Source: Actinomycetes bacterium (GTDB lineage: Bacteria; Actinomycetota; Acidimicrobiia; Acidimicrobiales; RAAP-2). From it: a stretch of DNA of 59,339 nt. The stretch covers positions 1 through 59,339 of the forward strand of contig JAJZBK010000017.1 of assembly GCA_021798955.1 (NCBI GenBank), in the 5' to 3' direction. Shown piece after piece: positions 25,520-33,412 of the stretch (the first letter of the stretch is position 1; every line of letters begins with the position of its first letter). The notes under the pieces are model-generated. The model saw only the letters and a program-made list of their open reading frames with translations, was not told where the DNA came from and searched no databases. The position numbers and the translations under genes were made by a program.

Positions 25520-26124
25520 CCACGCCAGCCGGGGACGCCAGCGCCGCGCCGGCCGCCTCGGCCGCCACTTCGGCGCCGCGGCTCGGCGAGTCGGTCGGGC
25601 CGGTCGTGGTCGGCGCCGGTGAGCTGCGCCAGCGGGTCGCCGAGCTGGGGGCTGCGATCACGGAGGACTATGCGGGGCGTCCGCCGCTCCTGGTTGGCGT
25701 GCTGAAGGGTGCGTTCGTGTTCATGAGCGACCTGTCGAGGGCCATCGACCTCCCCGTCGACGTGGACTTCATGGCCGTGTCGTCCTATGGGAGCGCCACG
25801 CGTACCTCCGGCGTGGTGCGGATCGTCAAGGACCTCGACGCCGACCTCTCCGGGCGCCACGTCCTGGTGGTCGAGGACATCGTCGACAGTGGCCTCACCC
25901 TCAGCTACCTCCAGCGCTACTTGATGGCACGGGGGCCGGCCAGCCTGGCGGTCTGTGCGCTCCTGGTCAAGGAAGGCCAGCAGCGGGCCCCCCTCGACCT
26001 TCGTTACGTCGGATTTCGCATTCCCGCCGAGTTCGTGGTGGGCTATGGGCTCGATGCCGACGAGCGTCTGCGCAACCTCGATGCCATCCACGTGCTGGCC
26101 GACCCGTCGTCCTCGGCGAGCTGA
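25516..26124 (+). CDS. hpt: Hypoxanthine(-guanine) phosphoribosyltransferase
   Basis: A 202-residue purine salvage enzyme. The PRPP motif is [37 protein letters not shown] and [13 protein letters not shown] are typical HPRT segments, and the C-terminal [19 protein letters not shown] binds purine. The ~28-residue Ala/Pro-rich N-terminus is poorly conserved. It overlaps tilS by 4 bp and is followed only 6 bp later by folE; the ftsH gene usual at this place in actinobacteria is absent. Confidence 0.95.
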   Translation: MTTPAGDASAAPAASAATSAPRLGESVGPVVVGAGELRQRVAELGAAITEDYAGRPPLLVGVLKGAFVFMSDLSRAIDLPVDVDFMAVSSYGSATRTSGVVRIVKDLDADLSGRHVLVVEDIVDSGLTLSYLQRYLMARGPASLAVCALLVKEGQQRAPLDLRYVGFRIPAEFVVGYGLDADERLRNLDAIHVLADPSSSAS

Positions 26125-26130
26125 GGACCG

Positions 26131-26700
26131 GTGAGCGTCGACGTCGCCCGCATCGAGCGGGCCGTTCACGAGCTGCTCGAGGCCATCGGCGAAGACCCCG
26201 ACCGGGACGGCCTGGCGAAGACCCCGACGAGGGTCGCCCACATGTACGAGGAGCTCTTCGCCGGGCTCGACGAGGACCCCGGCAACCATCTCGAGGTGAC
26301 CTTCGCGGCCGACCACGACGAGATGGTCATGGTTCGCGACATCCCCTTCGCTTCGTTGTGCGAGCACCACCTCGTGCCGTTCATGGGACGGGCCCACGTC
26401 GCCTACATCCCGGGGGTCGACGGCCGCATCACCGGGCTGTCCAAGCTGGCCCGCCTGGTCGACGGGTACGCCAAGCGCCTGCAAGTCCAGGAGCGCATGA
26501 CGACGCAGATCGCCGACACGGTCGAACAGGCGCTCGTTCCCAAGGGCGTGCTGGTCGTGGTCGAGGCCGAGCACCTCTGCATGTCGATGCGCGGCGTGAA
26601 GAAGCCGGGGACCGTGACGGTGACCTCGGCGGTCCGGGGGCTGTTCCGGACGGACGCCGCCACCCGTGCCGAGGCGATGCAGTTCGTCCACGGCCGCTGA
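26131..26700 (+). CDS. folE: GTP cyclohydrolase I
   Basis: A 189-residue enzyme for the first step of folate synthesis (GTP to 7,8-dihydroneopterin triphosphate). Zinc ligands are in [20 protein letters not shown] (Cys, His) and [15 protein letters not shown] (Cys). [17 protein letters not shown] is family-typical. GTG start at 26131, after GGACCG only; translational coupling with hpt is likely. Confidence 0.97.
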   Translation: MSVDVARIERAVHELLEAIGEDPDRDGLAKTPTRVAHMYEELFAGLDEDPGNHLEVTFAADHDEMVMVRDIPFASLCEHHLVPFMGRAHVAYIPGVDGRITGLSKLARLVDGYAKRLQVQERMTTQIADTVEQALVPKGVLVVVEAEHLCMSMRGVKKPGTVTVTSAVRGLFRTDAATRAEAMQFVHGR

Positions 26701-26762
26701 GCAGCGCCCTCGGGGTCCACCCGACGGGGCTCGGAGCGCCGCCAGGCCCATCGCGGGTGGTT

Positions 26763-26768
26763 TACGCT
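26763..26768 (+). promoter_or_regulatory. TACGCT -10-like hexamer before folP
   Basis: In the 76-bp folE-folP gap, 8 nt before the ATG. Possible start of a folP-folK transcript. Confidence 0.4.
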
Positions 26769-26776
26769 GGGCTGTC

Positions 26777-27640
26777 ATGTCCGGGCCGACTGCGATCGAA
26801 CGACCGTTGGTGATGGGCATCTTGAACGTGACCCCCGACTCCTTCTCCGACGGCGGCGAGTGGTTCGAGGCCGAGCGGGCCGTCGCCCGGGGGCGGGAGA
26901 TGGTGGCCGAGGGCGCCGACATCGTCGACGTGGGCGGGGAGTCCACCCGTCCCGGCGCCACCCCGGTCCCGCTCGAGGAGGAGCTCCGGCGCGTGGTGCC
27001 GGTCGTCGAGGCGCTGGCAGGGGTCGTCCGGGTGTCGGTGGACACGACCAAGTCGCAGGTAGCCGAGGCCGCCATCCGTGTCGGCGCCACCCTGGTCAAC
27101 GACGTGTCGGCCTCCCTGTCGACGGTGGCCGCCGAGCACGGGGTCGGCTGGGTTGCCATGCACTCCAAGGGGACCCCGGCCGACATGCAGCGAGCACCGA
27201 GCTACGACGACGTGGTCGGCGAGGTGACCTCCTACCTCTGCGAACGGGCTGCCAACGCCCGGGCCGCCGGAGTGGCCGAGGTCTGGGTCGACCCCGGCAT
27301 CGGGTTCGGCAAGACAGGAGCACACAACCTCGCCCTCCTTGCCGCCCTGCCCGAGCTCGTGGCGTCGGGGTTCCCCGTGCTGGTCGGGACCAGCCGCAAG
27401 AGCTTCCTCGGGGCACTGTGCGGTCCACCTGGGCACCCTGCCCCGGTCCACGAGCGCCTGGCCGGCTCCCTTGCCTCGGCCACCTGGGCCATGGCGTGTG
27501 GGGCGTCCATGGTGCGGGTCCACGACGTCGCCGCCTCCGTGCAGGCGGCGACCCTCCTCGGTCCCACTCGTGCCGTCACCACAGTTCAGGCGGCTCAGGC
27601 GGTTCAGGCGGCTCAGGCGGCTCAGGCGGCTCAGGCATGA
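26777..27640 (+). CDS. folP: Dihydropteroate synthase
   Basis: A 287-residue TIM-barrel enzyme joining p-aminobenzoate to the pterin pyrophosphate. MGILNVTPDSFSDGG, VDVGGESTRPGA, SVDTTKSQVA, LVNDVSA, VWVDPGIGFGKT and LVGTSRKSF are all present. ATG 26777 gives the usual N-terminus. The last ~20 residues are a (Q-A-A/V) repeat encoded by a 9-bp tandem array and are not part of the barrel. The stop overlaps the ATG of the next gene (ATGA). Confidence 0.96.
   Translation: MSGPTAIERPLVMGILNVTPDSFSDGGEWFEAERAVARGREMVAEGADIVDVGGESTRPGATPVPLEEELRRVVPVVEALAGVVRVSVDTTKSQVAEAAIRVGATLVNDVSASLSTVAAEHGVGWVAMHSKGTPADMQRAPSYDDVVGEVTSYLCERAANARAAGVAEVWVDPGIGFGKTGAHNLALLAALPELVASGFPVLVGTSRKSFLGALCGPPGHPAPVHERLAGSLASATWAMACGASMVRVHDVAASVQAATLLGPTRAVTTVQAAQAVQAAQAAQAAQA
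27587..27637 (+). repeat. 9-bp tandem repeat at the folP 3' end
   Basis: Unit CAGGCGGCT occurs five times (one copy with GTT), plus a partial sixth that runs into the stop. It encodes QAA/QAV units. The ATGA overlap with the next gene lies at its end. Confidence 0.9.
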
Positions 27641-28167
27641 AGGGCAAGTGGGCGGCGGGCATCCCGCCGCGCAACTTCACCTGGGTCATCCGCGACGCTC
27701 TGGCCATCAGCGAGCGGCCTGGTGGCTTCGCCCCGCACCACCGGCGGGTCCGACGCCACGAGGAGATCGTCTGGTTGCGCAGCCAAGGGTTCACCACCGT
27801 CATCTCCCTGCTGCCGTCGACCCACAACCTGCAGGCGTATGCCGACCTCTCGCTGCCGGCGCTCCACCGGCCGTTGCCGATGGCGGGGGACATCCGCCCC
27901 GCCCTGGCAGACCTGTTGCGCGAGCTGCGCGGCCTGCTGCAGGCCGGGGGTCGGGTCCTCGTCCACCAGGACGAGCTGAGCGACCGGGTGGTGGGTGTGG
28001 CCGCTGCCTACTTGTGGTGGTCGGGCCGGTTGGCCAACGCCCAGCAGGCCATCATCGCCCTCGAGCACCTCGTCGGCCACCCACTTGCCCCGGCCGGGCG
28101 CGAGCTGGTAGCCATCGCGGGCACGCTGGGGGGAGGCGGTGTCACCGGGGACGCCAGGGCCACCTGA
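27637..28167 (+). CDS. Tyrosine/dual-specificity phosphatase-fold protein with Cys-to-Gln in the P-loop (probable pseudophosphatase)
   Basis: A 176-residue protein. FTTVISLLPSTHNLQAYADL, then LHRPLPMAGDIRPALADLL and GGRVLVHQDELSDRVVG, follow the strand/loop order of small dual-specificity phosphatases. At the signature position HC-x5-R it reads H110-Q-D-E-L-S-D-R117: His and Arg stay but the nucleophilic Cys is Gln. It should therefore bind rather than cleave phosphorylated ligands, if it binds phosphate at all. It starts in the folP stop (ATGA) and ends 4 bp before folB, so it is embedded in the folate operon. The fold call rests on pattern only. It could also be a diverged non-phosphatase. 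Confidence 0.6.
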   Translation: MKGKWAAGIPPRNFTWVIRDALAISERPGGFAPHHRRVRRHEEIVWLRSQGFTTVISLLPSTHNLQAYADLSLPALHRPLPMAGDIRPALADLLRELRGLLQAGGRVLVHQDELSDRVVGVAAAYLWWSGRLANAQQAIIALEHLVGHPLAPAGRELVAIAGTLGGGGVTGDARAT

Positions 28168-28171
28168 GCCG

Positions 28172-28636
28172 ATGCCCCCCGCTGGCACCCCGAAGACCTC
28201 CCGACCGGTCGGCCGCATCGAGGTGCGAGGGCTGCGCCTCGTCGGCACCCACGGGGTGCTCGACGAGGAGCGGACACGACCGCAGCCCTTCGACCTCGAC
28301 CTCGACCTCGACCTCGACCTGGAGCGTGCCAGCCGCACGGACCGGTTGGACGACACCGTCGACTACGGCTCGGTGGTCGAGGCGGTTGCCGCCGTGGTCA
28401 CAGGACCCCGACCCTTCGCCCTCCTCGAGGCGCTCGCGGCCGAGGTGGGGGCCGTGGCACTGGCGACGTCTCCGCTCCTCGAGACGGTGACGGTCACCCT
28501 CCGCAAGCTTCGACCGCCGCTCGCCGCCGACGTGGCCAGTGTCGGAGTCCGGCTGACCGTCGGTCGGCAGGACGCTCGGACGGCTGGCGCCGGAGGGCCC
28601 CAGGCCTCGGCGGACAGCACCCCGGGGGACCGATGA
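28172..28636 (+). CDS. folB: Dihydroneopterin aldolase
   Basis: A 154-residue protein whose core (about 16-130) matches FolB, which cleaves dihydroneopterin to the hydroxymethylpterin. RIEVRGLRLVGTHGVLDEER includes the catalytic-region Gly-x-x-Gly, DDTVDYGSVVEAV is the conserved middle, and FALLEALAAEV and VTVTLRKLRPPL carry the expected Glu and Lys regions. A (Asp-Leu)5 strand comes from a hexanucleotide repeat but keeps the normal length. The ~30-residue C-terminal tail is low complexity. ATG 28172 is preferred over GTG 28139, which lies inside the preceding gene. It overlaps folK by 4 bp. Confidence 0.9.
   Translation: MPPAGTPKTSRPVGRIEVRGLRLVGTHGVLDEERTRPQPFDLDLDLDLDLERASRTDRLDDTVDYGSVVEAVAAVVTGPRPFALLEALAAEVGAVALATSPLLETVTVTLRKLRPPLAADVASVGVRLTVGRQDARTAGAGGPQASADSTPGDR
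28292..28321 (+). repeat. Hexanucleotide GACCTC repeat in folB
   Basis: Four GACCTC units plus GACCTG, encoding DLDLDLDLDL in a beta strand of the enzyme. Protein length is unchanged against the family pattern. Confidence 0.85.
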
Positions 28637-29172
28637 CCGGCACCGGAGGCCCGACGGACAGGTCGCAGGGTGCCAGTGGGGCTGGCGGCCTGGGGCCGAC
28701 GGCACGGGCGTTCGTCGGGCTGGGTTCCAACCTGGGCGACCGGTGGGCGGCTCTCCGGCGCGCCGTCGACCAGCTCCGCGGTGCTGGCCACGTAGCCGTG
28801 GTCGCCGTCTCGCCTGTCTACGAGACGACGCCAGTGGGTGGTCCCGAGGGCCAGGGCCCGTACCTGAACCTCGTAGTCGAGCTGGCCGTACCGGTGCCGG
28901 TCGACCCCTACCGCGTGCTCGAGGAGTGCCGTCGGCTCGAGGCGGCGGCCGGGCGGGTGCGATCGGTCCGGTGGGGACCGCGAACCCTCGACGCCGACGT
29001 GCTGTGGATCGACGGGACGACGTTGTCGGACGACCAGCTCACGGTCCCTCATCCTCGCTACGCCGAGCGTCGCTTCGTGCTCGCACCCCTGGCCGATCTC
29101 GCCCCCGACCTGGTCGACGAGGCGATGGTGGCCGCCGCAGTGGGCGAGGTGACCGAAGTGGGTACACTGTGA
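28633..29172 (+). CDS. folK: 6-hydroxymethyl-7,8-dihydropterin pyrophosphokinase
   Basis: A 179-residue HPPK. AFVGLGSNLGDRWAALRRAV is the N-terminal signature; SPVYETTPVGGPEGQGPYLN, RWGPRTLDADVLWIDG (metal-binding DxD) and VPHPRYAERRFVLAPLADL follow. The first ~24 residues are low complexity. ATG overlaps the folB stop. It transfers pyrophosphate from ATP to the pterin, the step before FolP. Confidence 0.96.
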   Translation: MTGTGGPTDRSQGASGAGGLGPTARAFVGLGSNLGDRWAALRRAVDQLRGAGHVAVVAVSPVYETTPVGGPEGQGPYLNLVVELAVPVPVDPYRVLEECRRLEAAAGRVRSVRWGPRTLDADVLWIDGTTLSDDQLTVPHPRYAERRFVLAPLADLAPDLVDEAMVAAAVGEVTEVGTL

Positions 29173-29235
29173 GGGTTCCACTGAGCTTCTGACGCGAACG
29201 GCACCCATCGGGGCCGGAACGTCGAAAGGGGTCTC

Positions 29236-30180
29236 GTGACCACCATCCGTATCCTCGGGCCCGGACGGGCAGGCCGCTCGCTTGCTGCTGCGCTCACCGC
29301 ATGCGATGGCATTCGCGTCGTCGGCCTCCACGGGCGCGACTGTCCCCCGGCCCAGGCGGCAGCGGGTGTCGACGTGCTGGTGATCGCCACGCCGGATGGG
29401 GCCATTGCCGAGGTCGCCCGGTCGGTCGAGCCTCAACCGGGCACGGCGGTGCTGCACCTGTCGGGGTCGCTGGGGCTCGACGTGCTCGCTCCCCACGAGC
29501 GACGGGGCTCCCTCCACCCCCTCGTCCCCCTGCCGACGCCGACCATCGGTGCGGCACGGCTGCGATCGGGGGCGACCTTCGCGGTCGCCGGTGACCCCGC
29601 TGCCGGTGCGTTGGCCAGAGCCCTGGGGGGCCGGGTCGTCGAGGTCGAGGAGGACCGGCGGGCGGCCTACCACGCCGCTGCCTCCATCGCCGCCAATCAC
29701 CTGGTCGCCCTGCTGGGCCAGGTCGAGCGGGTTGCCGCCGCCGCCGGCCTGCCCCTCGACGCGTTCGCCGGGCTGGTGCGGTCGGCCGTCGACGACGCCT
29801 TCGCGTTGGGTCCCGGGGCGGCCCTGACCGGCCCTGCTGCTCGGGGCGACTGGGGGACGATCGCTCGGCACCGAGCCGTGCTCGCTGCTCTCGACCGCGC
29901 CGCCGGGCGCGGGGAGCGTTCCCCAGGCGACGCGGCCGGCCCAGGCGACGCGGCCGGCCCAGGCGACGCGGCCGGCCCAGGCGACGCGGCCGGCCCAGGC
30001 GACGCGGCCGGCCCAGGCGACGAGGTCGCCGCCTACGACGCCCTGGCGGTCCTCGCCCGGCGACTGGCAGTCGTCCCGGAGGCGGTCGCCGACGTTGGCG
30101 AGCTTTTGGACCGGCTTGGCCCCGAGGCGTCTCCCGGTGTGGCGCGACCACGACCAGCCGGCGCGGGGAGCCGGTCGTGA
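29236..30180 (+). CDS. Rossmann-fold and DUF2520 domain protein
   Basis: A 314-residue protein. The N-terminal Rossmann domain begins IRILGPGRAGRSLAAALTA (GxGxxG-type NAD(P) site) and contains LVIATPDGAIAEVA and GSLHPLVPLPTP. The helical DUF2520 domain (about 130-290) has YHAAASIAANHLVALLGQVE, recalling 6-phosphogluconate/ketopantoate reductase C-domains. The position directly before panC (4-bp overlap) is conserved in actinobacteria and invites a ketopantoate-reductase-like role, which I infer only from context. GTG 29236 has GAAAGGGG upstream. A (PGDAAG)5 tandem-repeat linker interrupts the C-terminal domain between two helices. Confidence 0.82.
   Translation: MTTIRILGPGRAGRSLAAALTACDGIRVVGLHGRDCPPAQAAAGVDVLVIATPDGAIAEVARSVEPQPGTAVLHLSGSLGLDVLAPHERRGSLHPLVPLPTPTIGAARLRSGATFAVAGDPAAGALARALGGRVVEVEEDRRAAYHAAASIAANHLVALLGQVERVAAAAGLPLDAFAGLVRSAVDDAFALGPGAALTGPAARGDWGTIARHRAVLAALDRAAGRGERSPGDAAGPGDAAGPGDAAGPGDAAGPGDAAGPGDEVAAYDALAVLARRLAVVPEAVADVGELLDRLGPEASPGVARPRPAGAGSRS
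29923..30022 (+). repeat. 18-bp tandem repeat x5 in the DUF2520 gene
   Basis: CCAGGCGACGCGGCCGGC repeated five times perfectly (29923-30012), then a partial copy. It encodes (PGDAAG)5 within the coding region and keeps the frame. Confidence 0.95.
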
Positions 30181-31187
30181 CGCCCCCGGTAGCGGTCGTC
30201 CACCCGGCCGGTTCTGACGAGGTCGAGGTGCCGGACGGCCTCGACCTCCTGCGGCGGGGAGGCGACCTCGTGGCTCGCTTGGAGGCCGAGCGGTCGTCCG
30301 GCCGGGTCGTCGGGCTGGTGCCCACCATGGGGGCCTTGCACGCCGGGCACCGGGCCCTCATCAGCCGAGCGGCGTCAGAGTGCGACGTCACCGTGGTCAC
30401 CGTGTTCGTGAACCCCCTCCAGTTCGGTGACGCCGGTGACCTCGCCACGTACCCGCGCACGCTGGCAACGGACCTCGCCGTGGCACGAGCTGCCGGCGCG
30501 TCCGTCGTCTTCGCCCCCGAGGTGGTGGAGATGTACCCCTCGTACCCGGAGCCCCCCGCCACCTCGGTGTCGGTGGCCGGCATCTCGGACCGGTGGGAGG
30601 GTGCGTGGCGCCCCGGTCACTTCGACGGCGTCGCCACCGTCGTGGCCAAGCTGTTCGCGCTGGCCGGGCGGTGCCGCGCCTACTTCGGTGAGAAGGACTA
30701 CCAGCAGCTTGCCGTCGTGCGCCGGCTCGCTTCCGACCTCTCCTTCCCGGTCGAGGTCGTCTCCTGTCCCATCGTGCGGGAGCCAGACGGTCTCGCCCTG
30801 TCGAGCCGGAACGTCCGTCTCGGCCCAGACGAGCGGCAGGCGGCCACGGCACTGTGGCGTGGCCTCGAAGCGGGAGCTCGTGCGCTCGCCAAGGGGGAGC
30901 GCCGGCCGGAGTCGGTGGCGGCGGCCGTCTCCGACGAAGTCGAACGCGAGCCGCTCGCCCAGCTCGAGTACGCGGCGCTGGTGCGGGCGGACGACCTCGA
31001 GCCGGCTGCGACCGTCGACGGTGGTCCGCTACGCCTGCTGGTGGCCGCCCGGGTCGGGTCCGTCCGGCTCATCGACAACGTCGACCCGCAAGACGAGGAC
31101 CTCGTCCGCTGTTGCCGTCGCCACGACGACGGCGCCTCGCACGAACGACCAGTTGCCACCGGGCCACAAGGGAAAGGAGGCGTCTGA
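30177..31187 (+). CDS. panC: Pantothenate synthetase
   Basis: A 336-residue enzyme joining pantoate and beta-alanine. GLVPTMGALHAGHRALI is the HIGH-like nucleotide motif, with VTVFVNPLQFG, FGEKDYQQLAVVRRL, and the KMSKS-like SSRNVRL. The ~45-residue N-terminal extension and the C-terminal tail are less conserved. GTG overlaps the DUF2520 stop. Its tail carries the AAAGGAGG ribosome-binding site of panD. Confidence 0.95.
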   Translation: MTPPVAVVHPAGSDEVEVPDGLDLLRRGGDLVARLEAERSSGRVVGLVPTMGALHAGHRALISRAASECDVTVVTVFVNPLQFGDAGDLATYPRTLATDLAVARAAGASVVFAPEVVEMYPSYPEPPATSVSVAGISDRWEGAWRPGHFDGVATVVAKLFALAGRCRAYFGEKDYQQLAVVRRLASDLSFPVEVVSCPIVREPDGLALSSRNVRLGPDERQAATALWRGLEAGARALAKGERRPESVAAAVSDEVEREPLAQLEYAALVRADDLEPAATVDGGPLRLLVAARVGSVRLIDNVDPQDEDLVRCCRRHDDGASHERPVATGPQGKGGV

Positions 31188-31190
31188 CCG

Positions 31191-31583
31191 ATGCGACGCC
31201 GGATGATGAAGTCCAAGATCCACCGGGCCACGGTGACGGACGCCAATTTGAACTACGTCGGCTCGATCAGCCTCGACCCCGATCTGATGGCTCTGGCGGA
31301 CATCCTCGAGTGGGAGCAGGTGACGGTGCTCGACATCGACAACGGGGCCCGCTTCGAGACGTACGCCATCGTGGGCGAACCGGGCGACGTCTGCCTGAAC
31401 GGTGCGGCGGCGCGTCTGGTCCACCCCGGTGACAAGGTCATCGTCCTCACCTATGCCGACTACGAGCCAGCGGAGCTCGAGGGCTTCGTGCCCCGTGTCG
31501 TCCACGTGGACCGGGCCAACCGGGTGATCGACGAAGCCTCTGCTCAGCTCGACGCCGAGCTCGACGGCGTGACCCGGGGGTGA
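31191..31583 (+). CDS. panD: Aspartate 1-decarboxylase precursor
   Basis: A 130-residue pyruvoyl enzyme making beta-alanine. The self-cleavage site is Gly24-Ser25 in LNYVGSISLDP, at the same residue number as in E. coli. KSKIHRATVTDANL and NGAAARLVHPGDKVI are conserved. The ATG follows AAAGGAGG at good spacing, 3 bp after panC. It overlaps nadB by 4 bp. Confidence 0.97.
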   Translation: MRRRMMKSKIHRATVTDANLNYVGSISLDPDLMALADILEWEQVTVLDIDNGARFETYAIVGEPGDVCLNGAAARLVHPGDKVIVLTYADYEPAELEGFVPRVVHVDRANRVIDEASAQLDAELDGVTRG

Positions 31584-33412
31584 CGACGGTCGCACGCACG
31601 GGGGACGTCGGGCCGAAGGCGCTCGACGTGCTCGTGCTCGGCAGCGGCGTCGCGGGGCTGTCGGCCGCCGTGCGCCTGGCCTCGGGTGGAGGTGGTGCGA
31701 AGGGCTTGCGGGTCGGGGTGCTGACCAAAGGCCGGTTGTCCGAGTCGGCCACGTGGTGGGCGCAAGGGGGCGTGGCTGCCGTGCTCGGCAGCGACGTCGA
31801 CTCGACCGATCTCCACCTGGCGGACACCCTGGCTGCTGGCGCGGGCCTGTGCGACGTCGACGCTGTCCGGGTACTGGTGGACGAGGGCCCGGTGCGTGTC
31901 CAGGAGCTCATCGCCTTGGGCGCCGTCTTCGACCGTCAACCGAGTGGTGACCTGGCGCTGGCTCGCGAGGGCGGTCACTCGATGGCCCGAGTCCTCCACG
32001 CTGGCGGCGCCGCCACCGGGATGGAGGTCGAACGGGCGCTTGTCGCGGCGACCCGGAAGGCGGCGACGGCCGTCCTCGAGTCGTGGTTCGCCGTCGACCT
32101 GCTCCTCGACGGCGGCCGCTGCGTGGGGGTGGTCGCCCTCGACCCGACCGGTGCCGTTCGCGAGGTCCGTGCTCGCCACACGGTGCTGGCGACGGGTGGC
32201 GCCGGCCAGCTCTTCGCCGTCACGACCAACCCGGCCGGGGCGACGGGGGACGGGCTGGCCATGGCGATCCGGGCAGGAGTGGCGGTCGCCGACGTCGAGT
32301 TCATGCAGTTCCACCCGACCGCCCTCCACCATCCGGCCATGCCCCGGCCGCTGCTCTCCGAGGCGCTGCGGGGGCACGGGGCACTGCTCCGCGACACCGA
32401 GGGCGAACGGTTCGTCGACGAGCTCGCTCCCCGTGACGTGGTCAGTCGGGCCATGGCCAGTCGGATGCGGGACCAGGGGGTCGACCACCTGTGGCTGGAC
32501 GCCACCGGGCTGGAGTCGTTCGCCTCGAGGTTCCCGACTATTGCCGCCTCGCTCGACGAGATCGGCCTCGATCCGGGTTCTGAGTGGCTGCCCATCGCTC
32601 CGGCCGCCCACCATCTGGCCGGTGGTGTCGTCACCGACCTTGTCGGAGCGACCGAGCTTCCCGGTCTGTGGGCTGCCGGCGAGGTCGCTTGCACGGGCGT
32701 CCACGGTGCCAACCGGCTGGCATCCAACTCGCTGCTCGAGGGGATGGTGTTCGGCGCCCGGCTCGCCGAGGCGCTCCGAGCGGGCGTCGAAGGCCCGTCT
32801 CCGACCGGCGTGCTGGCTTCGTTGGCGTCCGCCTCCCTCCGGGACGAGCCTTGGTCACCGGACACCGGCGAGGTCGTCCCGAGCGAGGGCGCAGCTCGGT
32901 CAGAGGCGGGCACGCTCCGCGAGGCACTGGCACGCCTCGAGCGAGCTCAGGCGCACGTGGCGGGAGCGGTGGCCCGGGGGGGCTCGGGTGACGGCGTCAA
33001 AGGGCTTGAACGGCTCCAGCGAGCGATGTTCGACGGCGCTGGGGTGGTGCGGTCGGCCGCGTCCCTCGCCGCCGCCGCCACAGCCGTCGCCGACGTGGCC
33101 GACGAACTGGTGGGCGAACCGGCAGCGGGGGGCCCACCAGTGGCTTCCCGCGTGTCGGCCGCGACGACGACCGCAGCCGGAGAGCTCGCCAACCTGGTGA
33201 CCGTGGCGACCGCCCTGCTGCGGGCGGCTGCGCTCCGGACCGAGACGCGCGGGGCCCACGCCCGCAGCGACTTCCCTGGTGTCGACGAGCGGTGGCGTCG
33301 ACGGATCGCCCGGCTCCGTGGAAAGCTCGCGGTCCTCGACCCGCTGGTGGGACCGGGCACGGCGAGGGCCGAAGCCGCAGGCCCCCGGCGTCCACCGGAG
33401 GAACCGTCATGA
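31580..33412 (+). CDS. nadB: L-aspartate oxidase
   Basis: A 610-residue FAD enzyme producing iminoaspartate for quinolinate. The FAD Rossmann motif is VLVLGSGVAGLSAAVRLA. WWAQGGVAAVLG, REGGHSMARVLHAGG, QFHPTALHHPAMPRPLLSEA, and GVHGANRLASNSLLEGMVFG are typical of NadB. The C-terminal helical region ends with FPGVDERWRRRIA. GTG overlaps panD (GTGA). nadA, the partner for quinolinate formation, is not in this window; nadC follows directly. Confidence 0.95.
   Translation: MTTVARTGDVGPKALDVLVLGSGVAGLSAAVRLASGGGGAKGLRVGVLTKGRLSESATWWAQGGVAAVLGSDVDSTDLHLADTLAAGAGLCDVDAVRVLVDEGPVRVQELIALGAVFDRQPSGDLALAREGGHSMARVLHAGGAATGMEVERALVAATRKAATAVLESWFAVDLLLDGGRCVGVVALDPTGAVREVRARHTVLATGGAGQLFAVTTNPAGATGDGLAMAIRAGVAVADVEFMQFHPTALHHPAMPRPLLSEALRGHGALLRDTEGERFVDELAPRDVVSRAMASRMRDQGVDHLWLDATGLESFASRFPTIAASLDEIGLDPGSEWLPIAPAAHHLAGGVVTDLVGATELPGLWAAGEVACTGVHGANRLASNSLLEGMVFGARLAEALRAGVEGPSPTGVLASLASASLRDEPWSPDTGEVVPSEGAARSEAGTLREALARLERAQAHVAGAVARGGSGDGVKGLERLQRAMFDGAGVVRSAASLAAAATAVADVADELVGEPAAGGPPVASRVSAATTTAAGELANLVTVATALLRAAALRTETRGAHARSDFPGVDERWRRRIARLRGKLAVLDPLVGPGTARAEAAGPRRPPEEPS

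Noticed and set aside
29168-29191. 7-codon ORF (GTG ... TGA) after a TACACT hexamer upstream of the DUF2520 gene, as a leader peptide
   Set aside because: No run of regulatory codons and no attenuator-like alternative hairpins; too short to support.
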